Below, in pieces: positions 17,276-25,164 of a stretch of 64,000 nt of DNA. The translations under genes were made by a program, and so were the position numbers. Under the pieces are notes generated by a model, which saw only the letters and a program-made list of their open reading frames with translations, was not told the DNA's origin and made no database searches. Numbering within the stretch: the stretch's first letter is position 1; the number at the start of each line of letters is the position of its first letter. This DNA is from JASJBU01 sp963790775 (GTDB lineage Bacteria > Pseudomonadota > Gammaproteobacteria > Chromatiales > Chromatiaceae): the NCBI GenBank assembly GCA_963790775.1, contig CAWBPR010000005.1:186001-250000 (forward strand). The letters run 5' to 3'.

Positions 17276-18712
17276 TCAGCTTTCAATTCTGATGACCCGG
17301 ATAGAATCAGTCCCGCCGGCCTGCTGTTGGAAGCCTGCTGTAGAAATAATGACATCGCCGGGTTTTAAATAACCGAGTTCTCGACATCTTTCCAGGCCGA
17401 AAGCAAGCTTGGCCTCATCCTCTTTCACTCCCTCATAGCAAATCGGTATTACACCCCAGTTTAGAGCCAGTCTCCGAGCAACCGCCCTCGAGCTGGTTAC
17501 AGCAATAATCGGGCATGATGGACGGTGTTTCGAGATCATCCTCGGTGTGAAGCCGCGTTCGGTAAGGCTGAAAATTGCAGCTGAATCTATATTGGCAGCC
17601 ATGGTCGTTGCAGCTTGACTGACCGCTTCAGTCACGATATTGGCTGGATTGGGCGAAATAATCTGCAGATAGCCATATTCACTGAGATAGGATTCTGCTC
17701 GCAATGCTATTTCAGACATGGTCTGCACGGATTTTACTGGATAGTTGCCTGCTGCAGTCTCCCCAGAAAGCATAATGGCGGATGTCCCATCCAGAATGGC
17801 ATTGGCAACATCAGATGCCTCGGCACGGGTTGGCTTTGGGTTTTTTTGCATGGACTCAAGCATTTGCGTGGCGGTAATCACAGGCTTGCCGTTAGTTACA
17901 GTCATGCGGATGATCCTTTTCTGCGTGCCAGGCACATCCGCCAATGGTAACTCCACGCCTAGATCGCCCCTCGCGACCATTATGCCATCTGCTGCTTGGA
18001 CAATACCTTCAAGATTTTTAACGCCGGCACGATTTTCGATCTTTGCGATAATAGGGATGTTGACGTTACGTTCTTCCAGGATGTCACGTAAAAGATGGAC
18101 ATCCTCTTCATGCTGCACGAACGAGGCGGCGATATAATCAACCTCGTTTTCGGCGGCAAAATTCATTTCTCTAATCACATCTTCGCGGTTTTCAGGACTG
18201 ACCGCTCTTAACGCAAGTTCGGTATCGGGTAGATTCAAACTCTTTGATTCTCCGAGACGACCGCCCATCACAACACGACAGTTGATGGTCTTATCGGACA
18301 CACTTTCAACTATCAGCTCGATATTTCCATCGTCAAGCAAGATAGGGGTGTTGGTTTTCACTTCACTGGGGAGTTGTTTGTAATTGATGGACACACCTTC
18401 AAGGCTGCCTCTGCGGCCGTCCGTGTAGAAAGAGAAACGGTCCCCGATAGTGAGTTCTATAGGTCCGTCTTGCAGGAGGCCGGTGCGTATTTCGATACCC
18501 CGGGTATCGATCATGATCGCAATATTGGCACTTAAAGATTCAGCGGCTTGTCGAATGCGTAGAAGACGGTTTTTATGCTCTTGAAAGGTGCCATGTGAAA
18601 GATTCAGGCGCGCCACATTCATGCCTGCCTGAATCATGGCTTTGAGGGTCTCGAGAGAGTCACTTGCTGGACCCACGGTGGCAATGATTTTAGTTTTTCG
18701 AATGCGTTTCAT
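17276..18712 (-). CDS. pyk: Pyruvate kinase
   Basis: Converts phosphoenolpyruvate and ADP to pyruvate and ATP. The 478-residue product has RKTKIIATVGPAS at the start, RLNLSHG, IIAKIENRAGV, MVARGDLGVELPL and AIMLSGETAAGNYP with the catalytic lysine and metal-binding acids in place. One motif is unusual: residues normally DTKGPEIRTG read DTRGIEIRTG, so a proline and a lysine are replaced. The C-terminal regulatory domain is complete. Single leftward gene, convergent with rplQ. Confidence 0.96.
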   Translation of the reverse strand: MKRIRKTKIIATVGPASDSLETLKAMIQAGMNVARLNLSHGTFQEHKNRLLRIRQAAESLSANIAIMIDTRGIEIRTGLLQDGPIELTIGDRFSFYTDGRRGSLEGVSINYKQLPSEVKTNTPILLDDGNIELIVESVSDKTINCRVVMGGRLGESKSLNLPDTELALRAVSPENREDVIREMNFAAENEVDYIAASFVQHEEDVHLLRDILEERNVNIPIIAKIENRAGVKNLEGIVQAADGIMVARGDLGVELPLADVPGTQKRIIRMTVTNGKPVITATQMLESMQKNPKPTRAEASDVANAILDGTSAIMLSGETAAGNYPVKSVQTMSEIALRAESYLSEYGYLQIISPNPANIVTEAVSQAATTMAANIDSAAIFSLTERGFTPRMISKHRPSCPIIAVTSSRAVARRLALNWGVIPICYEGVKEDEAKLAFGLERCRELGYLKPGDVIISTAGFQQQAGGTDSIRVIRIES

Positions 18713-18824
18713 CAGGTCAATACTTGGAAGTTATATTGGGTTCGAGAGTTAAATGTGTCGTAAGGAGTTGGCTAATCACATTATCATCAACTGTAGTGAG
18801 TGGTTAACTTCGCATCATAAGACA

Positions 18825-19583
18825 CTAAGTGGAATGCCTGTTGGTTTTCATCAGGTCATCTATCGATACTTTATGTGATGTTGTGTTTCCAGAATGGCCG
18901 GGTTTCTCTGTGTGAAAGATTTTATACCCATTCACCATTCCAGAAATATCATCGTTCTTGTTACTAAGATCGTGACTGAATACCGTGGGTAAATGCAGCA
19001 AGACGAAAAGACTGATCACGTAATGTGTTAGATAGTGTAAGTCATTATTGTTGATGCCTAAAATGGATACTTTATCTAGAAGAATTAGAATGCCACTTAT
19101 TGATGACAGCGCAAGGAAAAAAAACAGTAGAAGATATATCTGACTCCAGAGTGGATTGTGGCTGAACCATCTGGGCAGGGGCGCTCTCCCAAGTGTTAGG
19201 TAAAACCGCAAAACCTCCATTGCCTGATGAAGTTTATGGCTGTCAGGTTCACAGTCAGAGATGTGGTCAGTGCCCTTTCCGAAGAAAAGCAGATATAAAC
19301 GCAGAAGCAGGGCTGGAAGCAGCAGGCCAGAGCACAAATAGTGTATATCCCTTGCGTCCCCTGCCAGTATCGGGTCTGAATTCATCAGCCAGCCTGTTAT
19401 CATAAGCCCTGTGCATGAGAGGGCTATTGACCAATGTGATAGTCTGAGCCGGCGGCTCCAGACCAAAACACGCGTAACGGTAACTGCTTGCAAAATGTAA
19501 TTCCTGTCGTAGGACCGCATTTCCCCTTTTTGGGTAGCGGGCGAGAAAATCCGGTAAAGACCGAACGGCCAATAAGGCATCAA
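18825..19583 (-). CDS. Cytochrome b561/hydrogenase-type b cytochrome, orphan
   Basis: Inner-membrane di-haem b-type cytochrome of the Ni-hydrogenase/formate dehydrogenase gamma/b561 superfamily. The frame shows four hydrophobic segments with histidines in the expected places: RLSHWSIALSCTGLMITGW, a segment starting IHYLCSGLLLPAL, PLWSQIYLLLFFFLALS, and LHYLTHYVISLFVLLHLPTV. Such proteins pass electrons between quinol and a partner oxidoreductase, but no partner gene adjoins it. The start may instead be the Met at MRSYDRNY, 21 codons in. Family assignment is confident, role is not. Confidence 0.72.
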   Translation of the reverse strand: MMPYWPFGLYRIFSPATQKGEMRSYDRNYILQAVTVTRVLVWSRRLRLSHWSIALSCTGLMITGWLMNSDPILAGDARDIHYLCSGLLLPALLLRLYLLFFGKGTDHISDCEPDSHKLHQAMEVLRFYLTLGRAPLPRWFSHNPLWSQIYLLLFFFLALSSISGILILLDKVSILGINNNDLHYLTHYVISLFVLLHLPTVFSHDLSNKNDDISGMVNGYKIFHTEKPGHSGNTTSHKVSIDDLMKTNRHST

Positions 19584-19685
19584 TCTGGATTGATGCTGAT
19601 ACAGAACATTGTATGCGCCTCTGTGGTTGTTAATCTATGCGATTGAGTAAATCATCGAAAATAAACCTGGGATCTTTGATCAGTG

Positions 19686-20276
19686 ATGATCGGGCGCTTA
19701 CTGGTTAAATATATGTTACGCCAAAGAAAATCAAAAAAAGAACGGAGGGAAACGCGTGATCTGGCGCTGGCTAGGTACATCAAGCAACGTCAGAGAAATC
19801 TATTGGCAAAACCGGGTGTTCATCAGTTCATAATTGTATTGGACCACATGAAAGCGGGGTTCAATGTGGCAAAAATATTTCGTAGTGCAGAAGCCTTTGG
19901 CGCTAAAGAAATTCATTTGATCGATATCGGTCCATTCGATCCGGCGCCAGCCAAGGGTTCATTTAAAAAAGTACCTGCCCGTTTTTATTCCAGTTTCGCT
20001 GAGAGCTATCAAGAGTTAATGGCCCGCGGCTATCAGATATTTACACTTGATGCGGGATGTGATTTTCGTCTGACAAGTGTGGATTTACCAGCCAAATGTG
20101 CATTTGTATTGGGGCATGAGGAATGGGGTCATAGCTTTCAAGTGACTGATTATCCTGATATTGGTTGCCTCTCAATCCCGCAGTATGGTCAGGTGGAAAG
20201 TCTTAATGTGGCTGTGGCGGCCTCTGTTGTAATGTATGAATATGTACGTCAGAGAGAGGTGACAAAAAACAAGTAA
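19686..20276 (+). CDS. TrmH/SpoU-family RNA 2'-O-methyltransferase
   Basis: SPOUT-class methyltransferase using S-adenosylmethionine to methylate a ribose in tRNA or rRNA. Motif 1 is NVAKIFRSAEAFGAKEIHLI, motif 2 FVLGHEEWGHS and motif 3 LSIPQYGQVESLNVAVAASV, together forming the trefoil-knot site. A basic N-terminus (RQRKSKKERRETR) could bind RNA. About 196 residues, without the extra substrate-binding domain of RlmB. ATG at 19686 is used; 19713 is an alternative. Substrate cannot be told from sequence. Confidence 0.87.
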   Translation: MIGRLLVKYMLRQRKSKKERRETRDLALARYIKQRQRNLLAKPGVHQFIIVLDHMKAGFNVAKIFRSAEAFGAKEIHLIDIGPFDPAPAKGSFKKVPARFYSSFAESYQELMARGYQIFTLDAGCDFRLTSVDLPAKCAFVLGHEEWGHSFQVTDYPDIGCLSIPQYGQVESLNVAVAASVVMYEYVRQREVTKNK

Positions 20277-20448
20277 GATTCATAAAAATGTGTTGGGCCG
20301 TCGTGTTGCAGCAAGATTAGATGCAGCGTTGGCTGGATCCTACATCCTGGAGATTTAATCTGTTCCCTTTAGCAGGCGGGACCCACCAATTTTTAAAACA
20401 CAGAGTAGAAAATAGAATCAATCTGTGAGGCGGTGGCTCACGCTGAGT

Positions 20449-21045
20449 TCATAATATGGTGCGCCCATGGAACATAATCGTGGGAGGGCGCTCAGGATCG
20501 ATCTGAATACGTGACAATGATGCTGTCGCAATTGATAGGCGGTACATGCTGCTGAGAGGGGCTGACATAAATCGTGTAAGGACAGCACGAATTACTCCGG
20601 CATGGGCTACGATCAGCAGGTGTTTTCCTGGGTGGGCCTGTATAGACTGATCCAGCGCCTTGTTGACCCTTGCACTGAACTGCTCAAGCGGTTCCGCACC
20701 GGATGGGCGGTATTGTATGGGATCTTTATAGAATCGGTTTAAAATTTCAGGATCTGCGGCCCTGAGTTCATCGCCTGTCTTACCTTCCCAGACTCCGAAT
20801 CCCACCTCTTTGAGCCGCTCGTCCTGGTCCATGGGAATCTGAAGTTTCTCACTCAGCGCGCTGGCAAATTCTCTGCAGCGACTGAGTGGTGAACAGATGA
20901 TGTGCTGCCAGGGCGAAGACCCTGACACTGCATGCCACATTTCCTGCCAGCCGGTATCGCTGAGAGGATCATCCGTCTGTCCACGGTAGCGGCGACCACC
21001 TACCGGTTCTCCGTGCCTGAGCAGGTCAATGGTTGTTGTGGCCAT
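20449..21045 (-). CDS. Histidine phosphatase family protein
   Basis: Phosphoglycerate-mutase-like phosphatase. The phosphohistidine motif is LLRHGEP near residue 10; CSPLSRC and HAGVIRAV carry the other active-site arginine and histidine. The frame extends 23 codons upstream into the ampE end, but MATTTIDLLRHGEP is the normal start, leaving five bases after ampE. Relatives include alpha-ribazole phosphatase (CobC) and fructose-bisphosphatase-like enzymes; no cobalamin genes are nearby, so the substrate is left open. Last gene of the seven-gene operon. Confidence 0.85.
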   Translation of the reverse strand: MATTTIDLLRHGEPVGGRRYRGQTDDPLSDTGWQEMWHAVSGSSPWQHIICSPLSRCREFASALSEKLQIPMDQDERLKEVGFGVWEGKTGDELRAADPEILNRFYKDPIQYRPSGAEPLEQFSARVNKALDQSIQAHPGKHLLIVAHAGVIRAVLTRFMSAPLSSMYRLSIATASLSRIQIDPERPPTIMFHGRTIL

Positions 21046-21050
21046 ATGTC

Positions 21051-21944
21051 TCAGACCCATCCCGCGAGGCTGAGCAGGCCTACCAGGACTATCCATACAA
21101 CCAGTGAGCGCCAAACCAAGCCCATCGCCGCATCGGCCAGGTGGTGGTGAGCATCGTAGATATTTTCATCGCTATCATTATCGATTAACGACGATAACCG
21201 CAGTGCACCGGTGCCCGTACATATCAGGATGCCGCTGGCGTTTGAATGAAATTCGTTGAAGCGATCTTCATGATAGCTGCGCCATCCATACAGAGCATCT
21301 TCGAAACTTCCGGCAACTGCGTAAGATGCTGCGGTAAGACGGGCAGGAATCCAGTCAAGGATTGCTATAAGTTGCTTGCTGGTGAGGATAAAATCCAGTT
21401 CCCGCCTTGTACCCTGTAAATTTGGCAGGCAGCTGGCCAGTCGATACATTGCAGCCCCTATCGGCCCGAGCACCAGGAACCAGAAAATAACAGCAAATAT
21501 CCGACTGTTTGCTTGTTCCAGAATGCCTTCAACGATTGCCTGTGAATCTCTGGGGTCACTGTGAGATGGCGCACCTCGCATCAATTCCCTGGCAATAGAG
21601 GCAGCCTGTTCCTCATTATTGTGTTCGTTGGCGTCATGCAAGCGCTTGATTTGGTTGTCAAGATCTTGAGGGCCGAAACTGAGAATCAATATAGCGCAGG
21701 CAAACAGCGCGCCTGGAATGCCAAGCAGGCTCTGATCAAGTAGATACTGCAACAGGGCTACGGCCAACAGGGGGGGGAGCAGCAGAAAGATCACGCCACC
21801 AAATCCGTTGATCATCCAGTTGGGAAGCTCCTGGCGTTCATACCAGTGGCTGTAATCGCTGAACCAGTTGGTTTGTCGAAGGTGCTGATATTCCAGGAGG
21901 AATCGCTCGGCCAGAAGACAAATTAAGAGAATGATCAGACTCAT
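21051..21944 (-). CDS. ampE: AmpE-like inner-membrane protein
   Basis: Membrane protein related to AmpE, which accompanies AmpD in peptidoglycan-recycling/beta-lactamase-induction loci and is remotely related to CobD/CbiB. The 297-residue product has an N-terminal anchor MSLIILLICLLAERFLLEY, a hydrophobic pair around residues 50-90 ending LSFGPQDLDNQIKRLHDA, an internal segment FAVIFWFLVLGPIGAAMY and a C-terminal anchor LVVWIVLVGLLSLAGWV. Its biochemical role is not established. Direct position after ampD supports the name. Confidence 0.85.
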   Translation of the reverse strand: MSLIILLICLLAERFLLEYQHLRQTNWFSDYSHWYERQELPNWMINGFGGVIFLLLPPLLAVALLQYLLDQSLLGIPGALFACAILILSFGPQDLDNQIKRLHDANEHNNEEQAASIARELMRGAPSHSDPRDSQAIVEGILEQANSRIFAVIFWFLVLGPIGAAMYRLASCLPNLQGTRRELDFILTSKQLIAILDWIPARLTAASYAVAGSFEDALYGWRSYHEDRFNEFHSNASGILICTGTGALRLSSLIDNDSDENIYDAHHHLADAAMGLVWRSLVVWIVLVGLLSLAGWV

Positions 21945-21975
21945 GCGCTAAGTGTCGAGGAATGAGATAAAAGTT

Positions 21976-22542
21976 TCAAGTCAGTCTGCGTAATATATGA
22001 TGAAAGTATTGCCAGTCAAATGCGGGTCCTGGGTCAGTTTTTCTGCCAGGGGCTATATCGGCATGGCCGGTGATTCGTTGCGGTGTGATTGCCGGATATC
22101 GATGCATGATCTCCTGGGTGGTGTGGGCTAGGGTTTTATATTGCGCCTGGGTGTAGGGTTGATCATCTGTTCCCTCGAGTTCAATGCCGATCGAGAAGTC
22201 ATTGCAGTGCGCCTGTCCCTCATAGGCAGATTCACCAGCATGCCATGCTCGCTGATCGAGTGGCACATACTGGATGAGTTGCCCGTTCCGCCTGATCAAG
22301 AGATGGCTTGATACGCGAAGGTTCTGAATTTCAGTGAAGTATGGGTGGGCATTTGGGCTGAGCTTATTCAGGAAAAAGTCATCAATCCAGGGGCCACCGA
22401 ATTCTCCTGGAGGAAGGCTGATATTGTGGATGACCAGCAGACTGATATTACCTTCGGCGGGTCGCGCATCATGATTCGGGGAGATGTGCTGTTCGGCTTC
22501 GGGTAATAATATCTTGTGAGTCGGTGTAAGATCCTTGATCAC
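21976..22542 (-). CDS. ampD: 1,6-anhydro-N-acetylmuramyl-L-alanine amidase AmpD
   Basis: Cytoplasmic zinc amidase that strips the peptide from anhydro-muropeptides during cell-wall recycling. It is 188 residues with no signal peptide. Zinc ligands are visible as H in LLVIHNISLPPGEFGG, H in RAWHAGES and the later GHADIAPGRKTDPGPAFDW, whose H and D complete the site. It overlaps the upstream CBS gene by four bases. Confidence 0.93.
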   Translation of the reverse strand: MIKDLTPTHKILLPEAEQHISPNHDARPAEGNISLLVIHNISLPPGEFGGPWIDDFFLNKLSPNAHPYFTEIQNLRVSSHLLIRRNGQLIQYVPLDQRAWHAGESAYEGQAHCNDFSIGIELEGTDDQPYTQAQYKTLAHTTQEIMHRYPAITPQRITGHADIAPGRKTDPGPAFDWQYFHHILRRLT

Positions 22543-22952
22543 TTATCAGCAAGTTTCTTGCAGAGTCCCTTAAGGACCATGTCAGTATGACTGATGATGC
22601 CCACAACCTCACCGTTTTCAACAACAGGTGCCCTGGAAAGGTCGAAGTGGTTAAACATCCGTGCACAATAGCGAATATCCATATCAGGCGATACGGTAAG
22701 TACTGGTTTAGTCATGATTTCATAAATATTTACCCGTTCTGGCGCCCGGTCAACCGCCAGTACTTGACGTGCGATGTCTGAGAGTAGAACCATACCGAGT
22801 TCATCGTTGTTGTTGCGCTTTTTGACGATCAGGCATTTAGTGCCCACATGAATCATATTTTCTAGTGCTGTTTGGACCGTATCCATCCCGTCCACCATGT
22901 CAAAGTTGGTTTTCATGACATCCCTGACACGGGTTAGCTTCTGCTCGCTCAT
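22539..22952 (-). CDS. Two-CBS-domain protein
   Basis: Stand-alone Bateman module of 137 residues: the first CBS domain spans about residues 8-65 (VRDVMKTNFDMVDGMDTVQT to MVLLSDIARQVL), the second about 77-132 (IMTKPVLTVSPDMDIRYCAR to VVGIISHTDMVLKGL). Such pairs usually bind adenine nucleotides and regulate a partner. Four-base overlaps with the P-II-like gene upstream and ampD downstream tie it into one transcript, so regulation of the DUF1538 membrane proteins is a reasonable inference. Confidence 0.85.
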   Translation of the reverse strand: MSEQKLTRVRDVMKTNFDMVDGMDTVQTALENMIHVGTKCLIVKKRNNNDELGMVLLSDIARQVLAVDRAPERVNIYEIMTKPVLTVSPDMDIRYCARMFNHFDLSRAPVVENGEVVGIISHTDMVLKGLCKKLADK

Positions 22953-23299
22953 AGCTCTTCCTCCACTACTTGAGACAAGGTCTGTATCTGGTGGCTGACG
23001 CCAACGGCATCTTCAATGTCGATCTGAAAGGCAATGCCACTGCCAGGTGTGTCATCAAAATGCCCGGCATCGGCGATTGTTTCGAGTATTGAGCGGCTTA
23101 GGTGCTCTTCCACGAGTAGCATCAGCACGTCGCGTTGGGTTTCGAGGGTCAAACCAAAAAAAGTCTTGGGTTTGTCAACACCTTCACCTCGGGCTTGACT
23201 GATAACGGTTGAACCGGTCGCGCCCGCCTCTCTTGCGGCATCCAGAACTGCATTTGATTTGGTATCGTCCACCAGGGCAATGATAAGTTTGAATCGCAT
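22949..23299 (-). CDS. Divergent P-II-family protein
   Basis: Small trimeric-type signalling protein of the P-II superfamily, 116 residues. The fold pattern is seen in FKLIIALVDDTKSNAVLDAA, GATGSTVISQARGEG and, in the B-loop region, GSGIAFQIDIEDAVGV, which lines up with GDGKIFVTPIEQVI of the canonical protein at 61770. The T-loop region is DKPKTFFGLTLETQRDVLM; the protein contains no tyrosine at all, so GlnD-type uridylylation is impossible. It lies between a DUF1538 gene and the CBS gene and probably senses a nucleotide for the membrane partners. Confidence 0.82.
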   Translation of the reverse strand: MRFKLIIALVDDTKSNAVLDAAREAGATGSTVISQARGEGVDKPKTFFGLTLETQRDVLMLLVEEHLSRSILETIADAGHFDDTPGSGIAFQIDIEDAVGVSHQIQTLSQVVEEEL

Positions 23300-23304
23300 G
23301 GTTG

Positions 23305-24087
23305 TTACCTCGATCTATCCATATTTTTTCGGCGATCATACCACTCGCTGAGTTGGGCGTATCCCATTACAGACATAATGGGGAACAGGCTGGCAAAGGC
23401 GATCAAGCCAAAACCATCCAGCAATGGGTTGCGTCCAGGGATATTGTTGGATAATCCAAGCCCAAGCGCTGCCACCAATGGAACTGTGACGGTAGATGTG
23501 GTCACACCGCCGGAATCATATGCCAGTGCTATTATGGAGCGTGGTGCAAAAAAAGTCTGAACAATCACCACAACATAGCCAACGATGATGTACCAATGGA
23601 GTGGCGTGCCGCTGACGATGCGGTAACTGCCAAGTGCAATACCTATCGCCACGCCTATAGCCACAGCGATGCGCAAGCCCCATTCACTGATTGCGCCAGC
23701 GGAGACTTGATTTGCTTTGATCGCTACCGCAATAAGGGAGGGCTCGGCAATGGTGGTAGAGAACCCTATTGAAGCGGCAAACAGATAGACCCAGAAATAC
23801 TGGCGCCAATCTATACTGCCTGTCGTTCCATCAAGGCCTAGAAATTCAGGCGCTGTCAATTGATTCGCCATCAGCTTTCCAAGCGGGAAAAGCGCCATAT
23901 CCAGGCCCATTAGAAACAGCACCAAGCCAATTAGAACCATCGCGAAGCCGATCAGGACTTCTTTGGGGTTATGCAGAGGTCGGCGAAGGACCAGAAGTTG
24001 AAAACCGAATAAAATCCCCGCGATGGGAAGTACATCCAAAAGGGTATCGGCAGATAATGTGAGAAAATTTGTAAAGAACTCCATCAT
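23305..24087 (-). CDS. DUF1538 membrane protein, second copy
   Basis: Integral membrane protein of 260 residues with six or seven hydrophobic segments. It shares with its neighbour the blocks GFSTTIAEPSLIAVAIKA, then ALAYDSGGVTTSTVTVPLV and LLDGFGLIAFASLFPIMSV. Conserved polar residues (D, S, T, T) inside a hydrophobic context suggest a translocation path. DUF1538 has no experimentally assigned function that I know of. The four-base overlap with the first copy suggests a heteromeric complex. Confidence 0.82.
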   Translation of the reverse strand: MMEFFTNFLTLSADTLLDVLPIAGILFGFQLLVLRRPLHNPKEVLIGFAMVLIGLVLFLMGLDMALFPLGKLMANQLTAPEFLGLDGTTGSIDWRQYFWVYLFAASIGFSTTIAEPSLIAVAIKANQVSAGAISEWGLRIAVAIGVAIGIALGSYRIVSGTPLHWYIIVGYVVVIVQTFFAPRSIIALAYDSGGVTTSTVTVPLVAALGLGLSNNIPGRNPLLDGFGLIAFASLFPIMSVMGYAQLSEWYDRRKNMDRSR

Positions 24088-24815
24088 AACAACATGCCAT
24101 AACCCATTACGAAGATCATTGGTGTGAGTGAGGCGAACGCTATTAACCCAAAGCCATCGGTCATGGGATTGCGTCCCTGGATGCTTGATGCGAGTCCGAT
24201 TCCCAGGGCTGTGACGAGGGGGACGGTAATGGTGGATGTTGTGACTCCGCCCGAGTCATAGGCGATACCGATGATTTCTTTGGGAGCGAAAGCGGTCATA
24301 ATTACTACGCCGATATAACCTCCCACGATCAAATACTGGACCGGCCAGCCTCTGATGATGCGTAATACGCCCAGTAGTATGGCGAACCCGACTGAGAGGG
24401 CTACAGTAAATCGCAGGCCGTTTGCATAATCTTGCTGTGAGGCCATATCGTCTGTAATCATGCCGCCATTTGCAGCAATAGCGGCGGCTTCTTTCGTTAT
24501 TTTTATTAATGCCGGCTCAGCGATAGTGGTCCCGAATCCAAGTGCAAAAGCAAATAACAAGAGCCAGAAAAGACTGCCTTTTTTGGCAAAATCCCACGCC
24601 ATACTCTCGCCAAGAGGGAATAGGCCTATTTTAAGTCCGTGGATAAAGAAAGTGAGGCCAAGGATCACAAAAATAGTGCCAAACAGCAATTCTCCTATAT
24701 CGGGTATTGGTTGTTGCAGCACTACTATCTGGAAAAAGGCAATCACGACAATTATCGGCACAAGGTCACGTGCACTGTCGAGAAGAGAGATGGCCAAATG
24801 TCTGATCAGTTGCAT
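24084..24815 (-). CDS. DUF1538 membrane protein, first copy
   Basis: First gene of the leftward operon, 243 residues, largely hydrophobic. Diagnostic blocks are GFGTTIAEPALIKITKEAA, GIAYDSGGVTTSTITVPLV and MTDGFGLIAFASLTPMIFV, each matching the next gene nearly residue for residue, so the two are paralogues. The central loop differs (EAAAIAANGGMITDDMASQQ here). Transport is inferred from topology only; no substrate can be named. Confidence 0.82.
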   Translation of the reverse strand: MQLIRHLAISLLDSARDLVPIIVVIAFFQIVVLQQPIPDIGELLFGTIFVILGLTFFIHGLKIGLFPLGESMAWDFAKKGSLFWLLLFAFALGFGTTIAEPALIKITKEAAAIAANGGMITDDMASQQDYANGLRFTVALSVGFAILLGVLRIIRGWPVQYLIVGGYIGVVIMTAFAPKEIIGIAYDSGGVTTSTITVPLVTALGIGLASSIQGRNPMTDGFGLIAFASLTPMIFVMGYGMLL

Positions 24816-25164
24816 AAAACGAGGATTCCGCTGCAGTCCAATGGAATTAAAAATCCTGTTATTGGCTTGTTACTGGCCCAATATAGAGGTGTGATTAAAC
24901 TATCATTATCCAGCGGGGGTCAAATTTCTGGAATAGTTTGAATCTGCTACTATTAGATGGTACTTTCCGAATTCCTTCCAGATAGGTATGGATTCCTTAT
25001 TTCTACGTTGTGCTCTGGGCTTTTGTGAGGTTATTCTCAGTTGATACTGAGTAGTTGGATTAGCCTTTTAATATCAGGTTTGAAAGCCCCAGTTCTGCAT
25101 GTGGAATATGACTCTCTCGGAAAACTACTGCTTGGTGAAAAGACCTTCAGCCTAGTGGCAACTC
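24816..25164. other. Divergent intergenic region, DUF1538 operon / DUF1631
   Basis: This 349-base stretch separates two divergent transcription units and should hold both promoters. It is AT-rich in the middle. No open frame with family resemblance, no strong hairpin and no promoter pair with both boxes convincing was found; a weak TTGATA at about 25039 lacks a good -10 partner. Confidence 0.5.

Noticed and set aside
20425..20441. Hairpin GTGAG...CTCAC between the methyltransferase and phosphatase genes as a terminator
   Set aside because: Only a 5-bp stem and no real U-tract on either strand.
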